DNA from: Xanthoparmelia taractica
Lineage: Eukaryota > Ascomycota > Lecanoromycetes > Lecanorales > Parmeliaceae
DNA length: 64,000 nucleotides
Assembly (NCBI GenBank): GCA_033085395.1
Contig: JANQBS010000209.1
Location: forward strand, 1 to 64,000
Direction: 5' to 3'
The notes beneath the pieces were generated by a model that searched no databases, had not been told where the DNA came from, and saw only the letters and a list, made by a program, of their open reading frames with translations. A program made the position numbers and the translations under genes. Shown one piece after another: positions 37,938 through 47,532 of the stretch. Within the stretch, counting starts at the first letter, position 1; each line of letters begins with the position of its first letter.

Positions 37938-38133
37938 AAGAATATAAAGTCGAACGCCTTCTTAAGAAACGTTAACGTCGATTCGAACGTGCTAAGCATA
38001 TTATTATATAGTACTTGATTCGCTGAAAGAAATGTGATTCGTAGAATAATTAATAAATATTAGCATAATAGCTAGCTAACGCACCTAAGCTAATTAAGGA
38101 TTTTAAAAGGACTTATAATAGTATATTAAAACT
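37938..38133 (+). pseudogene. Chromodomain of element D Pol
   Basis: Plus-strand translation gives NEKEYKVERLLKKR, then YLIR.KKCDS, then LANAPKLIKDF. This is the chromodomain pattern E-Y-E-V-E-x-I-L ... YLVRWKG ... L-x-N-A-x-x-L-I-x-x-F, with Trp codons converted to stops and other codons altered. It is the last coding block before the 3' LTR and supports assignment of D to the chromoviruses. Confidence 0.7.
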
Positions 38134-38210
38134 AACTTAACATTAAGCATACATATATTTAGCTACGATTATTATTATCGGGGCGATGGCCTTTATTATT
38201 TGTGGGTAAT

Positions 38211-38398
38211 TATTATAGCTATGGCCTTGAGGAAGCCTTCCGCAGGCGCCTTCCTAGTCCTTGGCTAGGAGAAGGAGCTAGGGAAGCTACGTCCGTACTA
38301 GTACTAGCATGGCTAGGCGTGAGTACTTATTCTCCGAGCTCTCCCATAGTTTCTAATCAATCTTCTTCCACTCAATCAATTAGTACTTGTGCTTATCA
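38211..38398 (+). repeat. 3' LTR of element D
   Basis: 188 bp, exactly the length of the 5' LTR. It begins TATTATAGC, a RIP-type version of TGTTACAGC. The 71-codon open frame across it (38202-38417) is LTR sequence, not a gene. Confidence 0.93.
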
Positions 38399-38403
38399 AT
38401 ACT
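38399..38403. repeat. Target-site duplication of element D, right
   Basis: ATACT, identical to 33035-33039. Confidence 0.9.
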
Positions 38404-38546
38404 TAAGCTTAATCTAGCGAAGTCGCTTAATTAATTATAATAACTTATACTATAATAGTAGTTATCTTATTTCGCTATACTTTTAAGAAGTTATTAATTA
38501 TAATATAAAATATAAATACTTTTAATAACTTAAGTATATTTCTTAT

Positions 38547-38822
38547 TACGAGTCGGAAAGGTGTGATATATTTAATGGTATGGGATTAGTTTTTTAAATA
38601 TTATACCGAAAGGTATAAGATATCTCATACTTTTATTGAGTTTTTAATAAATATATTACGTGATATTTTTTTATATTCTAAAAATACGTAAAAAGCTTAA
38701 GCGAACGCTTATATAATTATAAAATTTTATAAATAGATTAAAAAGATATAATTTTTTAAAAAAAGTTGAAAAAAAGTTAAAAACGACTATGTTCAATAGA
38801 TACCACACCTTTCCGACCCGTA
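38547..38822 (+). mobile_element. hAT-type MITE, copy 4
   Basis: 276 bp, with left end TACGAGTCGGAAAGG (one RIP-type change) and right end CCGACCCGTA. Perfect 8-bp duplication TTTCTTAT (38539-38546 and 38823-38830). It shows more transitions than the other copies. Confidence 0.92.
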
Positions 38823-39362
38823 TTTCTTATAAATCTTATAAATATAGCTTTCGTAAAAGAATTTAAAGGCGAACCTAAAGAATTTAAAGACGAATCTAAA
38901 AATTAATCTATTAAGCTAACTGATAATAAGATAGCATCGGGAGAAACGCCCGCAGTAGTATTAGGAATAATAATAACTAGGTTTTAGAACTACTATCGTA
39001 GGTGATTTATAGCTAATTTAAAGATAAGCATAACGTTTCTAACTATTATTCTATTAATAACTTAATTCTTAGATTAAGTTTATTAAAGTTTAATAAGTAA
39101 ATCGATCGATAATAATCGAGATCTAACACGCTAAGTTCTTATTATAATTAATAAAGATACTTCGAAAGTAGCTCTTATTAATCTAAAGATATTCTTAATA
39201 AAATATTAAACGACTTAATAAGTAACGTAATCGATTACTATATCGAATTTATAATCGAAAGTAATAAAGTCTCGTAATTATTAAGCTATAATAACTATTT
39301 TACGAGATATTAAGATAGTTAGATTAATAAAGATATAAAGAAGATTAATATTTAATAGAAAG

Positions 39363-39636
39363 TACGGGTCGGAAAGGTGTGGTATCTATTAAACAGTCGT
39401 TTTTAACTTTTTTTCAACTTTTTTTAAAAAATTATATCTTTTTAATCTATTTATAGAATTTTATAATTATATAAGCGTTCGCTTAAGCTTTTTACGTATT
39501 TTTAGAATATAAAAATATATTACGTAATATATTTATTAAAAACTCAATGGGAGTATGGAGTATCTCATACCTTTCGATATGATATTCGAAAAACTAGTCC
39601 CATACCATCAAATATACCACACCTTTCCGACCCGTA
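39363..39636 (-). mobile_element. hAT-type MITE, copy 5
   Basis: 274 bp, opposite orientation to copy 4 and only 540 bp from it. Perfect 8-bp duplication ATAGAAAG (39355-39362 and 39637-39644). Confidence 0.92.
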
Positions 39637-39775
39637 ATAGAAAGTCTTTAAGTAAGAGCTTAGAGAACGTAATAGAATAAAAAGTAGAAGATAATAGAAG
39701 AACAACTAAATCTAATAGTCAACGTATTAAGCAATTAATAATGCTAATACAAGCAAATCAGGCGTTGCTATTAAT

Positions 39776-40097
39776 TGTTATAATCAAGTCATAAGTTAAA
39801 AGAATAATAATTTCTTCTCAGCGAGATCTAGCTAAGACTGCTAAGTACTAATAGCTTGGCAGCTCCTTCCAAGATCTAGTCAAGCAGGAAGCTAGGAAGG
39901 ATCGGATCCGAAGATCCGATGAATCTCATGCTCATAACATTAGATCTGCCCTTAAAATAGCTAATTCGTGAATAGCAAGTAGACCCTTTGCGTTATAAAT
40001 ATCCCGTGCTTTAAAGAGGAGATCCTCTTTATTATCCTCGCGGTATAGATCTAAAATAATCTACGCAGGCGTCGAATAACTCTTTGTCTGCGTAACA
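39776..40097 (-). repeat. 5' LTR of element C
   Basis: Read on the minus strand it begins TGTTACGCAGAC and ends TTATAACA, followed at once by ATTAATAGCAACGCC, a primer-binding-site-like sequence (39761-39774). The 322 bp have near-normal GC, with local palindromes such as GGATCGGATCCGAAGATCCG. No second copy exists in the window, so the LTR call rests on the TG...CA ends and the adjacent primer site. Confidence 0.65.
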
Positions 40098-40687
40098 ATT
40101 AATTGCTTAATCTTTGGAGTTAAGGCTGGCTTTCGTAGAGAAGGATACGCCACTTGTAGGACCTAATTAGGTTAGCGTGACCTGATTTGGGGGGGTGTAT
40201 ATGTAGGAAAATAGGGGGTGTACATGTAGGGAAAGGGGGTGTACACGTATCACCTCCCATGATCAATGGGATGTCTGTTATCACAGCATTTGGTAATTGC
40301 CGAGAATTGCACGCTCCTGCATCGATCCTTATGTCGGACTCTTCTAGATGAGTTTCTCAAATGTTTCTCTGCATCTGATCCTGGCATACTCTAGCTCAAC
40401 TACCTAATCGGACTTAACCGTAGAGACCGAAGGAAACGGAAGGTCCAAGAAACGAGGATTGGCAGGTTGATTAAAAGCTACAAGCGATGACCTAGTGTTG
40501 AGGAGGGAAACGTTTGTCATGTTCGCCTCCATCCAACAAACCCATCGTTCTCGATCACCCTGATCGCTGAGAACAACCCTCGACGATCTACATTTGTGCT
40601 TTCGCCTATTGGAAGCGGAATTCAAAAAAACTGTAAGTCTCTAGCATCCATTGCCGTCAATCTAAAGCATTTTCCTGCAAGGTGACA
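40098..40687. other. Left margin of the gene island; 3' flank of RPC82
   Basis: Normal-GC sequence between the element C LTR and the RPC82 stop codon, probably including the RPC82 3' UTR. A 73-codon minus-strand open frame at 40404-40625 has no ATG and is not supported as a gene. A G-rich short repeat lies at about 40186-40250. Nothing else is recognised. Confidence 0.5.
40186..40250 (+). repeat. G-rich degenerate tandem repeat
   Basis: Three successive units of a G5-7 run followed by TGTAYAYGTA and AGGRAAA (starting near 40189, 40214 and 40235), spaced about 20-25 bp. Several G runs of 4 or more on one strand could form a G-quadruplex. It lies 90 bp inside the island from the retroelement boundary. 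Confidence 0.6.
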
Positions 40688-42933
40688 TCAAAATTCCTTC
40701 AGACAAGCAGCCATATCATCTAACCTAAAAATTTCTCCCCAGATCTTCTCATCTATCTCTTTCCATACGTTCAATGCTTCGAGTTCCTGCACGCCGAGGA
40801 ATTCTTCTTCCCTACCAATAACATCGGTTCTGCTGGCCTTCTCTATCGTTCCCTTGACTTTCTCCCCTTCAACTCTCACCCTCATCAAACATCGCGCCAT
40901 CGTCTTGTAGATCTCTTCCACAATTTTGGCCTTGCACCTCTCTGGGTCGAAAAACCAGAGAAAATTGGTACGCTGAGGGTTCCGGCTATTGTCACGGGGG
41001 ACTTCTTGTAATCCGATCATACCATCTTTGTGAAGTGGGAGAAGATAACTACGCATAGTTTTCTGAGCGAGAAGTGAGATAGAACATAGTACTTTCTCAT
41101 CGGTTTTCCCCCTATCGGAGAGGATGCGGGTGAGTCGTGCGGCGGGCAGGCCATGGCGAGATGTAATGGTCTCAAGAAGAGTGTGGCGGACCACGTTCTT
41201 CATCAGTGTGGGGTAGTCGATAGTCCATCGTTCGGGAAGGATTGATGTCTTTGGGAGATGGTGGAGAAAGCTGAAAGGGTGTATAGCGAGGATGAGGAGA
41301 TGATTGCGAATGGTATCACGATGTGGATCGCCAGAGTGGCTGCGTATGGCATTCCGGGGCAGATCCGCTCCGCCAGTGACATAATCGAGCTCCGAAGAAA
41401 TGTCTGAGACAGTGTCCTCTTTGCTGGAATCGGATGTACCCGCTTCGTCTAGAATGGCTTCACCGTCAATCACTGCCTCACTATCTACTTCTTTCTTTCG
41501 GCGTTTCTTGGGGTGATCGCATTGTGCTCTGTTCAATCTTCCGTCATCTGAGATATCCAACACAGTGGCCAGCTCAGGAGAGTCTTTAATTGCGTCTACT
41601 AGCTCGTTTGTGGAAACTTGAGGTAAGGATTTGAGGTCGGGTTCTGTGTCTGGTTCGTTCGAATTCTCTGGCTCTTCTCGACAATCCTGTACCTTGGGCT
41701 GCAGTGCACTGAGCACTTGAGCATAGACTTCGGCAGTGCTCTTGCTTATTGTTCGACATGCGAGGTCGACGAGATGTTCATTCCTCATCAAGACGGTGAA
41801 CTTGGCATGATTGACCCGAAGGATGAGATTGCTCTACCGTGAGTAAGTTGCCTAGGCCTTATTTCGAAGTTCCGATCTTACGTACATCCAAGTTGCCAGA
41901 TTCCCCCAGCATTTTGACTTCTCCCTTCGCGCCAATTACTTCTTGACTCGAACATGAATAGAGCCGTTGTCGTTTCTCTGGCCGCTGAGATCTAGCGTCT
42001 TGATGCAACCTTTTCTTTCCTATTTTGGGTCCCCCGACCTCATCATCTCCTCCATCAGTGCAAAATCGCCATTCCTTGAGCTTTCGTTGGACGGAAACTT
42101 CATGTTGAGCATCCTGCTCCCTTCTACTTTTGGCCTTGTACTCCTCTGCTTTTGGAACTGCGTTTTCTGCATCAATTCGATTGTCGGCGTCTGAACGAAA
42201 ATGAGATACATGGACCCGTGAGACAAGTCCAGCTCGCAGGAGGTCACAAAGTGTCCCATATATTGACTCAAGTGTGGTACTTGGTCCTTTACTACTGCCA
42301 TGTGCGTCACCGGATGAACTCGACTTTAGCTCACTAGGCGATCCACAAGAGACGGCTAAACGATCGTGGGTACTGTGGAATTGGCCCACTCGGTAAGCTT
42401 GCACTAGATCGCCAACTCGAGCATGTCCTAGAAGTAAGAGATTGGATATAACTTTGCCAGCAAATTCCCCAGCTTGAGCTTCTGCAAACTTGATATACTT
42501 GCCGGATCGTACGATGGAATATGCAACTGTAGCATTGGCTTCATATAAGGTCAAATGATCGTCCTGAGAGGTGTGCCAGAGAACGAGGTGTTGCTGAATC
42601 AGAACGGATAAGCCATGCTTGACCGACCGATACGAGAGGCGTGTGGATTGTATTAGTGCGGGGAGAGACAGGCGTCCATGATAGAGTAGAACTTCGAAGA
42701 TGCGCTTTTGTGTTCAGCCTTTTTCTTCCTATGGAGGCCCTACCCTTTCACCAAACAATCGACAAGGACTGACGACTAGAATCGGCTCACCGAAGTCAAC
42801 TCCCCATACGTGTCATCGACCAGGATGGTGCATAGCTCGTAGGCATGCTGTGAAAATGACTATCAGCTTTAACACACAAAGATTCGGGGCTAGGAGTATG
42901 AGAAAAGCTAAAGTGCGCACTCACTCGAGACAT
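40688..42933 (-). CDS. RPC82: DNA-directed RNA polymerase III subunit RPC82 (C82/RPC3)
   Basis: RPC82 is the nuclear Pol III subunit that, with C34 and C31, forms the subcomplex needed for initiation on tRNA and 5S genes. Exons (minus strand): 42933-42925, 42847-42791, 42704-41886, 41833-40688; introns of 77, 86 and 52 nt, all GT-AG and all in phase 0, the first two with GCTGAT/GCTGAA branch points. The deduced protein is 676 aa. Residues 4-66 (HAYELCTILVDDTYGEL, then a GRLSLPALIQSTRLS winged-helix segment) are the RPC82 N-terminal HTH. YEANATVAYSIVRSGKYI (from about 76) and LRVNHAKFTVLMRNEHLVDL (about 300-319) are family blocks. PKKRRKK at 403-409 is a likely nuclear localisation signal in an acidic linker. 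A WFFDPERC block lies in the C-terminal third. The start was chosen because MSR-HAYELC matches the MSQHAAELC start of relatives. It is intact and shares a promoter region with QCR2. Exon junctions are inferred. Confidence 0.93.
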
Positions 42934-43215
42934 ATCTTAACATTCTTGAGACCGTAACAAGCTCTCTAGGTATAGCATAATTGTCACCGTTGGCGCTGTA
43001 GAAAGCTGGGTCACCTTTAATACAATTCCAACTTCCCATACAATTTCTTTGTATAAGCATGTAAGGTATGTCAGTCACCAGAGTCAATAAATTTCGGCCG
43101 AAGTTCGGCAAAATCGACGCTACTACGGAGTAATGACCTTCAGGATAACTCAAGCTCTCTCTCAGCTACAATTGACAGCTGTGGCGCCTTTTCTAGCTCC
43201 TGTTCACCAACCAAC
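42934..43215. promoter_or_regulatory. Bidirectional promoter region between RPC82 and QCR2
   Basis: 282 bp separate the two divergent start codons, so promoters and both 5' UTRs must lie here. Visible elements are a pyrimidine-rich CTCTCTCTCAGC tract (about 43155-43166) upstream of QCR2, of the kind often found near fungal transcription starts, and a TATAGCATAATT stretch near 42972. No consensus TATA or CCAAT box is convincing. Composition is normal, with no sign of RIP. Confidence 0.6.
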
Positions 43216-44802
43216 ATGATACCCAGGGCGGCTTTAGGTCGCAATGGGCAGCGTGTTTTTCAATGGCAGACGAAAACGAACAACTGGCGTTGCCTTGCTA
43301 CCGCGGCATCAGGGAGCTTTTCATATGAAATTGGAGATACTGGAGGTGTGAAACTTGCAAGTAGAGATCTTCCAGGACCTACGACGCATCTTGCAGTGGT
43401 TGCAAAGGCGGGGACCCGATACCAACCGTTGCCGGGGTACTCGGAAGCCCTTGAAAAGTTCTCATTCAAGGTTTGTCCTTCACTTGACTCGCTGCTCAGT
43501 CGAAGCTAGAAAATACATGGATGAGTTACGGAGCTGACTAGCTGTTTTTGCGTACACACAGAATACATGGAAGCGGTCCGCTCTGAGGATCACAAGAGAG
43601 ACCGAGTTACTAGGGGGAGAGTACAGCTCTTACCATTCGAGAGAAAACCTGGTCATCGGCGCCAAATTTTTGAGGAATGACTTGCCCTATTTCGCCGAGT
43701 TGATAGGAGAGGTCATATCTCAAACTAAGTACTCAGGTGTGTTTCTGCTTTTTCTCTGTATCCAAAGGCGTCAACGGTTGACCATTTCGCAAGCCCACGA
43801 GCTTCACGAGGAAGTTGTGCCAAATATGAATTTGTCAAGAAAGGAGTTACTTGGTAACCCTATCGAATTTGCCATCAACTCAGCACATGGGGTCGCATTT
43901 CATCGTGGTCTTGGAAACTCTCTCCACCCGTCCTCATCTACGCCGATGACCAAATATCTCAGTGCAAGTCGTCTTCAACAGTACAGTCTTATCGCCTATG
44001 CCAAGTCAAATTTCGCAGTTGTTGCTAACGGTGCCGACCACCAAGAGCTATCAAAATGGGTCAATCAATTCTTTACCGAATTAGAACGATCTCCGCCCCC
44101 AGAATTTCCATCACCTGGCAGGGAATCTACCAAGTACTATGGCGGTGAAGAGCGTATAGCCCATGACTCTGGGAACGCTATGGTTATCGCTTTCCCTGGA
44201 TCAGGATCCGCCACTGGAAGCTCATACAAACCCGAGAGTCAGGTTCTAGCAGCGCTTCTTGGAGGCCAATCAAACATCAAGTGGACGCCAGGATTTTCCT
44301 TACTCTCTAAGGCTACTGCCGCTTATCCCCAGGCACGCGTCGCCACAGTACATCACGCTTATTCGGATGCAGGGCTGCTGACAATTTTAATGCATGGCAA
44401 TGCTGATCAGATTAGGCAAGCTAGCCAAGAGGTTGTCAAGGCTTTTAAAAGCGTGGCCGCTGGTGACGTTACCAGGGAAGAGGTTAAAAAGGCTGTGGCG
44501 ACAGCAAAGTTTAAAGCGTTGGAATCAGGCCAAAATATGAACACGGGCATTGAGCTGACAGGTGCTGGAATTGTCCAAAATGGCAAAGCCTTCCAGATTG
44601 ATGAGCTTGCGAAGTCTATCGATACTGTTACCGAAGATCAAGTCAAGAAGGTAAGTTACCCTGAAATCTGATCTACGCTCTTGCTAAACAGGATTGCTCT
44701 TCAAAGGTTGCAAAATCTTTGCTGGATGGAAAAGCAACGGTCTCAACAGTCGGTGACTTGTACATATTGCCTTTTGCGGAAGACATAGGCCTGAATGTGT
44801 AA
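43216..44802 (+). CDS. QCR2: Cytochrome b-c1 complex core protein 2, mitochondrial
   Basis: QCR2 is the core 2 subunit of ubiquinol-cytochrome c reductase (complex III) in the inner mitochondrial membrane, facing the matrix; it helps assemble and stabilise the complex. Exons: 43216-43470, 43562-43736, 43794-44650, 44707-44802; introns of 91, 57 and 56 nt (GT-AG; branch points GCTGAC, GTTGAC and GCTAAAC). The deduced protein is 460 aa, the usual length. Residues 1 to about 30 are Arg-rich without acidic residues (MIPRAALGRNGQRVFQ), a mitochondrial presequence. GVKLASRDLPGPTTHLAVVAKAGTRYQP starts the M16 peptidase-like N-domain; NSAHGVAFHRGLG and YAKSNFAVVANGADHQELSKW lie between domains; VGDLYILPFAEDIGLNV is the C-terminus. 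No HxxEH zinc motif is present, as expected for the non-peptidase core 2. The third acceptor could instead be 44691, adding five residues; 44706 fits relatives without a gap. Confidence 0.95.
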
Positions 44803-45540
44803 GCGGGCTGATTTGATCCTGTCTTTGTAATAATAGCTTGGAGCACAGCAGCTGAAAATGCCATGGAGCGATTGGCTATAGTCCATGGATGGCCGCTTTT
44901 CACTTCGGCTAGCGGACGGCTTAGACTTTTCGTTCGAAGGGAATTGAATCTGCAGATGTACTAGAAAGTCCTCATATTCAGAAACTTCCCTAACATCTGC
45001 TAGTGGCGCAGGCTGACCACTAATGAGAAGATTGCCTAGAGAGGTAATCACGGGGTTCTATAGTCTCGGGGCTCTCTCTACCTTAGGGGCTCCTGCTGGA
45101 CAGACTGTCCTCGCAAGCTCGAAGTGTGGTAGTTTGTGATATGTTATTGACTTTGAGTTTACTTAGACAGCTTCTTTGATAGGAGCCCTGGGAAAGCACT
45201 CGAAGAGCTAGAATTGTCAGGGGATTTAGGAGAGAGAGATTTATTTCTAGTATAGGGTACGAGTAGCTACTACCTATACGGGTGGCTAATATAAATATCG
45301 TGAAATATGGACAACATGAATAGAATCAATAATAATTTAACTATGCTACGCGCACTCATGGAGAAGCATGGCCATATTGCTAGACCAAGGCCATGTTGAA
45401 CGACTAAGTGATAGGGAGGTTGAGCAACTTTTTTCAAGAGACTTTTCAAAGCAAAATTACGCTCAAAGGGGTAGTTCTTAGTGGGTCACTAAGAGCTATC
45501 TCTTCAAGTAAAGATCGTCTCGATTTCTTTTAAATAGCCT
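44803..45540. other. Right margin of the gene island; QCR2 3' flank
   Basis: Normal-GC sequence to about 45500, then an abrupt change to AT-rich. It contains the QCR2 3' UTR. A 102-codon minus-strand open frame (44743-45051) overlaps the QCR2 last exon and starts with GTG after a stop, with no ATG until far inside; it is not accepted as a gene. From about 45350 there is a short imperfect repeat of GGCCAT-AttGctAGAccAAGGCCATGTTG. Nothing else is recognised. Confidence 0.5.
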
Positions 45541-46189
45541 ATTCAATTCGTGATACGACTATTTAAAACTTTTTAAAAGTCGAGCGAGTCTTAATATTAG
45601 AATACGAGATAACTATATATTTAATTAACTTAAAAGATATATTATTATTAAGCATATAGCGTATTCTATAATTTTAGAGAATATTAAAAAAAGCTATCTT
45701 CTAGAAATATTAGGGAATAAGAATATATATATTTCGTAGTTTTAATATTCGTGCTTTCGGCGCTATCTAAAATAGATAGTTCTTTAATCTCGTAGTAGTA
45801 TAAACGTAATCTTAAGACTATATTATGTATTGAAAATACGCTTTAATTCCTTTAGACTTTAAACCTTTTGAAAAAAATTACTAAATCTCCCTAATAACTA
45901 AAATATAAATTAAGAAGAATACGTAATAACGAAGAAGTACTATTATAAAATAATAGGTTTGAAATTAATAATTAAAAAGTCTATATAGTTAGTTCTTACT
46001 ATAACGAAATATCCTTGTAACGAATTCTTAATTATAATGAATATCCCGTATAAAATCAATTATTTTATATGTAACATAACGAATATTCTTCTAAAACGAA
46101 TTCGTTAATAATTCTAAAACTTTCTAATAACGTTTATTACAGTTAGAATATCTGAAATACCCATATCGTCTACTTTAAATTAGATCTCT
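45541..46189. other. AT-rich segment without recognisable gene
   Basis: RIP-like AT-rich sequence leading into the pogo-like remnant. It may be the 5' part of the same DNA transposon, but no TIR was identified. Confidence 0.4.
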
Positions 46190-46701
46190 AATAATCTTAA
46201 AGCTTCTATTAGTCCCCTCAAGATTAAGAAACGTCGTCGAGCAATAATAAATATAGAACGAAGAAACTTACGCGATTATAATGCGTCTAGATCTAACTAA
46301 AAATTATTTCGTAAGAAGCTTTAGAAGTAATTTTACGAGAAGCATTATTACTAGCTATTCGAGTTCACGATATCTAAAAGTCTTAGCGATAGATTCAAAC
46401 GACTTAATAATAGCGTTATTCGTTCGAATATTAGAGAACTACGTGCTATAAAATAAGAAGATCTAAAGTATACGTTATTTAAATAATAATAACGTATAAT
46501 AAAAAAGAAGACTATAATTATAGAGAAGAATCTTAAGGAAATAGCGAAGATCTTTTTTAATAAGTTATCTTAATATCGCGACGAATTAGAGTCTCGATTC
46601 TTAATTAATTAATTAAAGAATTTTAAAGCTTATTATAAGATTAAGAAATATACGAGATACGACGAGATTAAAGTTATTAATCGAGTTATTATTAAGATAA
46701 A
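46190..46701 (+). pseudogene. Pogo/Fot1-like transposase N-terminal remnant
   Basis: One plus-strand frame, with few RIP-type stops, gives an ...IIEKNLKEIAKIFFNKLS.YRDELESRFLINQLKNFKAYYKIKKYTRYDEIKVINR... order (about 46500-46690). This follows the CENP-B type HTH of pogo/Fot1 transposases: (a)kxia.x..lpqyqdxsepxFSxGWLxxFKxRxgIKxyxrxGE.a. The conserved GW is altered. The DDE domain is missing because element A copy 2 starts at 46702. Assigned from a remembered motif order in decayed sequence. Confidence 0.5.
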
Positions 46702-46851
46702 TATAATAGCAAATAGAGATGTAATTAGTTAGTCAAGTGAGTGTGTAATTCTTAATTATTCTAAGTTAGAAAATTCTATCTAAGTTAGCCAGTCTATTAA
46801 GCACCTATCTTAGCCGATCTTGATTAGCTTAATAAGTGCGATTTCGTGATA
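46702..46851 (-). repeat. 3' LTR of element A copy 2
   Basis: 150 bp, TATAATAGC ... GTGATA, a RIP-altered version of TGTAACAGC ... GTGACA. It is followed by GCATTCGCCGAAATAGAAG, identical to copy 1 at 12875. Confidence 0.85.
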
Positions 46852-47291
46852 GCATTCGCCGAAATAGAAGAAAAAGCGAGCGATCTCGCTTGTTATATAT
46901 ATGCTAAAGTTATATATATTGAAGTATATAGAAAAATCTTATAATAGTATATTGAAATTGACGAGAAGTTAATAATAGTAAGGTCTTTTCGATAGTGATA
47001 GTGAGATCTTTTCGACGATTAAACTATATAGTTAGAATATTAGTTAGTATATAAATAACAACAGTTACAATATAATTAATTCTTTATGTCACAAAATAAC
47101 TATTATTTTCCTTCAATAATTACACAAACGTTATCGAGTAGAGGGAAATTATTTCTCGATCGATAATACTCGTTAAACGCTTAAATGTAAGATAAGTAGA
47201 TGTAGCGTGAGTGTTATTTAGGTGTAGTATTGCTAAGTAGAGATATTATTCTTTCTGGGTTCTTCTTTTTGCGGGTAAGTTTGGCTGGGAA

Positions 47292-47532
47292 TACGGGTCG
47301 GAAAGGTGTGGTATCTGTTGAATATAGTCGTTTTCAACTTTTTTTCAACTTTTTTTTAAAAATTATATCTTTTTAATCTATTTATAGAATTTTATAATTA
47401 CATAAGCGTTCGCTTAAGCTTTTTACGTATTTCTAGAATATAAAAAAATATTACGTAATATATTTATTAAAAACCCAATGAGAGTATGGGATATCCCATA
47501 CCATTAAATATACCACACCTTTCCGACCCGTA
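47292..47532 (-). mobile_element. hAT-type MITE, copy 6
   Basis: 241 bp, shorter than its relatives because about 35 bp of the terminal part near one end (the AAAGGTATGG / CGAAAAACTAGTCC segment) are missing. Perfect 8-bp duplication GCTGGGAA (47284-47291 and 47533-47540). Element A copy 1 carries the undisturbed site once, at 13307-13314, within the Pro-rich tail after the chromodomain. Confidence 0.95.

Larger units (their letters stand above)
33040..38398 (+). mobile_element. Ty3/gypsy chromovirus D, structurally complete
   Basis: This 5,359-bp element has two 188-bp LTRs and the 5-bp duplication ATACT. After the primer-binding site, 33.24-34.85 kb corresponds to gag and protease, with MITE copy 3 inserted at 34403-34666. 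RT follows at about 34.9-35.7 kb: VNIRILNKITILDIYPVSS at about 35040, YINDIIIFS at 35332-35358 (YVDDI with the first Asp changed to Asn) and a recognisable FLKYLFV.LLD.RVDALSL block. Integrase-like sequence lies in 36.8-37.3 kb, an 18-bp tandem repeat at 37.41-37.49 kb, and a chromodomain at about 37.94-38.13 kb. Tens of TAA/TAG codons break the polyprotein. It is inserted into element C. Confidence 0.92.
38404..40097 (-). mobile_element. Ty3/gypsy element C, 5' part with LTR
   Basis: This is the continuation of element C beyond element D: gag-side sequence, a primer-binding site at 39761-39774 and a 322-bp 5' LTR at 39776-40097. Two MITEs (copies 4 and 5) are inserted in the gag-side part. 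The LTR end at 40097 is the exact left edge of the gene island. Confidence 0.7.

Noticed and set aside
38202..38417. 71-codon open frame with a start codon-like beginning
   Set aside because: It is almost entirely the 3' LTR of element D; the 5' LTR at 33040 has the same sequence.
1..40097. Possibility that the AT-rich blocks are mitochondrial or an AT-rich bacterial insert
   Set aside because: They contain nuclear retrotransposon domains, LTRs, target duplications and transition-only damage with CpG retained, which fits RIP of nuclear repeats.
40404..40625. 73-codon minus-strand open frame downstream of RPC82
   Set aside because: It begins at a TTG codon, has no ATG start, shows no recognisable domain and lies where the RPC82 3' UTR is expected.
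41967..42337. Several open frames overlapping RPC82 exon 3
   Set aside because: Shadows of the RPC82 coding sequence in other frames.
42700..43153. Open frames across the RPC82 5' introns and the shared promoter region
   Set aside because: They cross the RPC82 5' exons and introns or the intergenic region and have no protein-like pattern or family match.
44743..45051. 102-codon minus-strand open frame after QCR2
   Set aside because: It starts at GTG two codons after a stop, overlaps the QCR2 last exon antisense and matches nothing I recognise.
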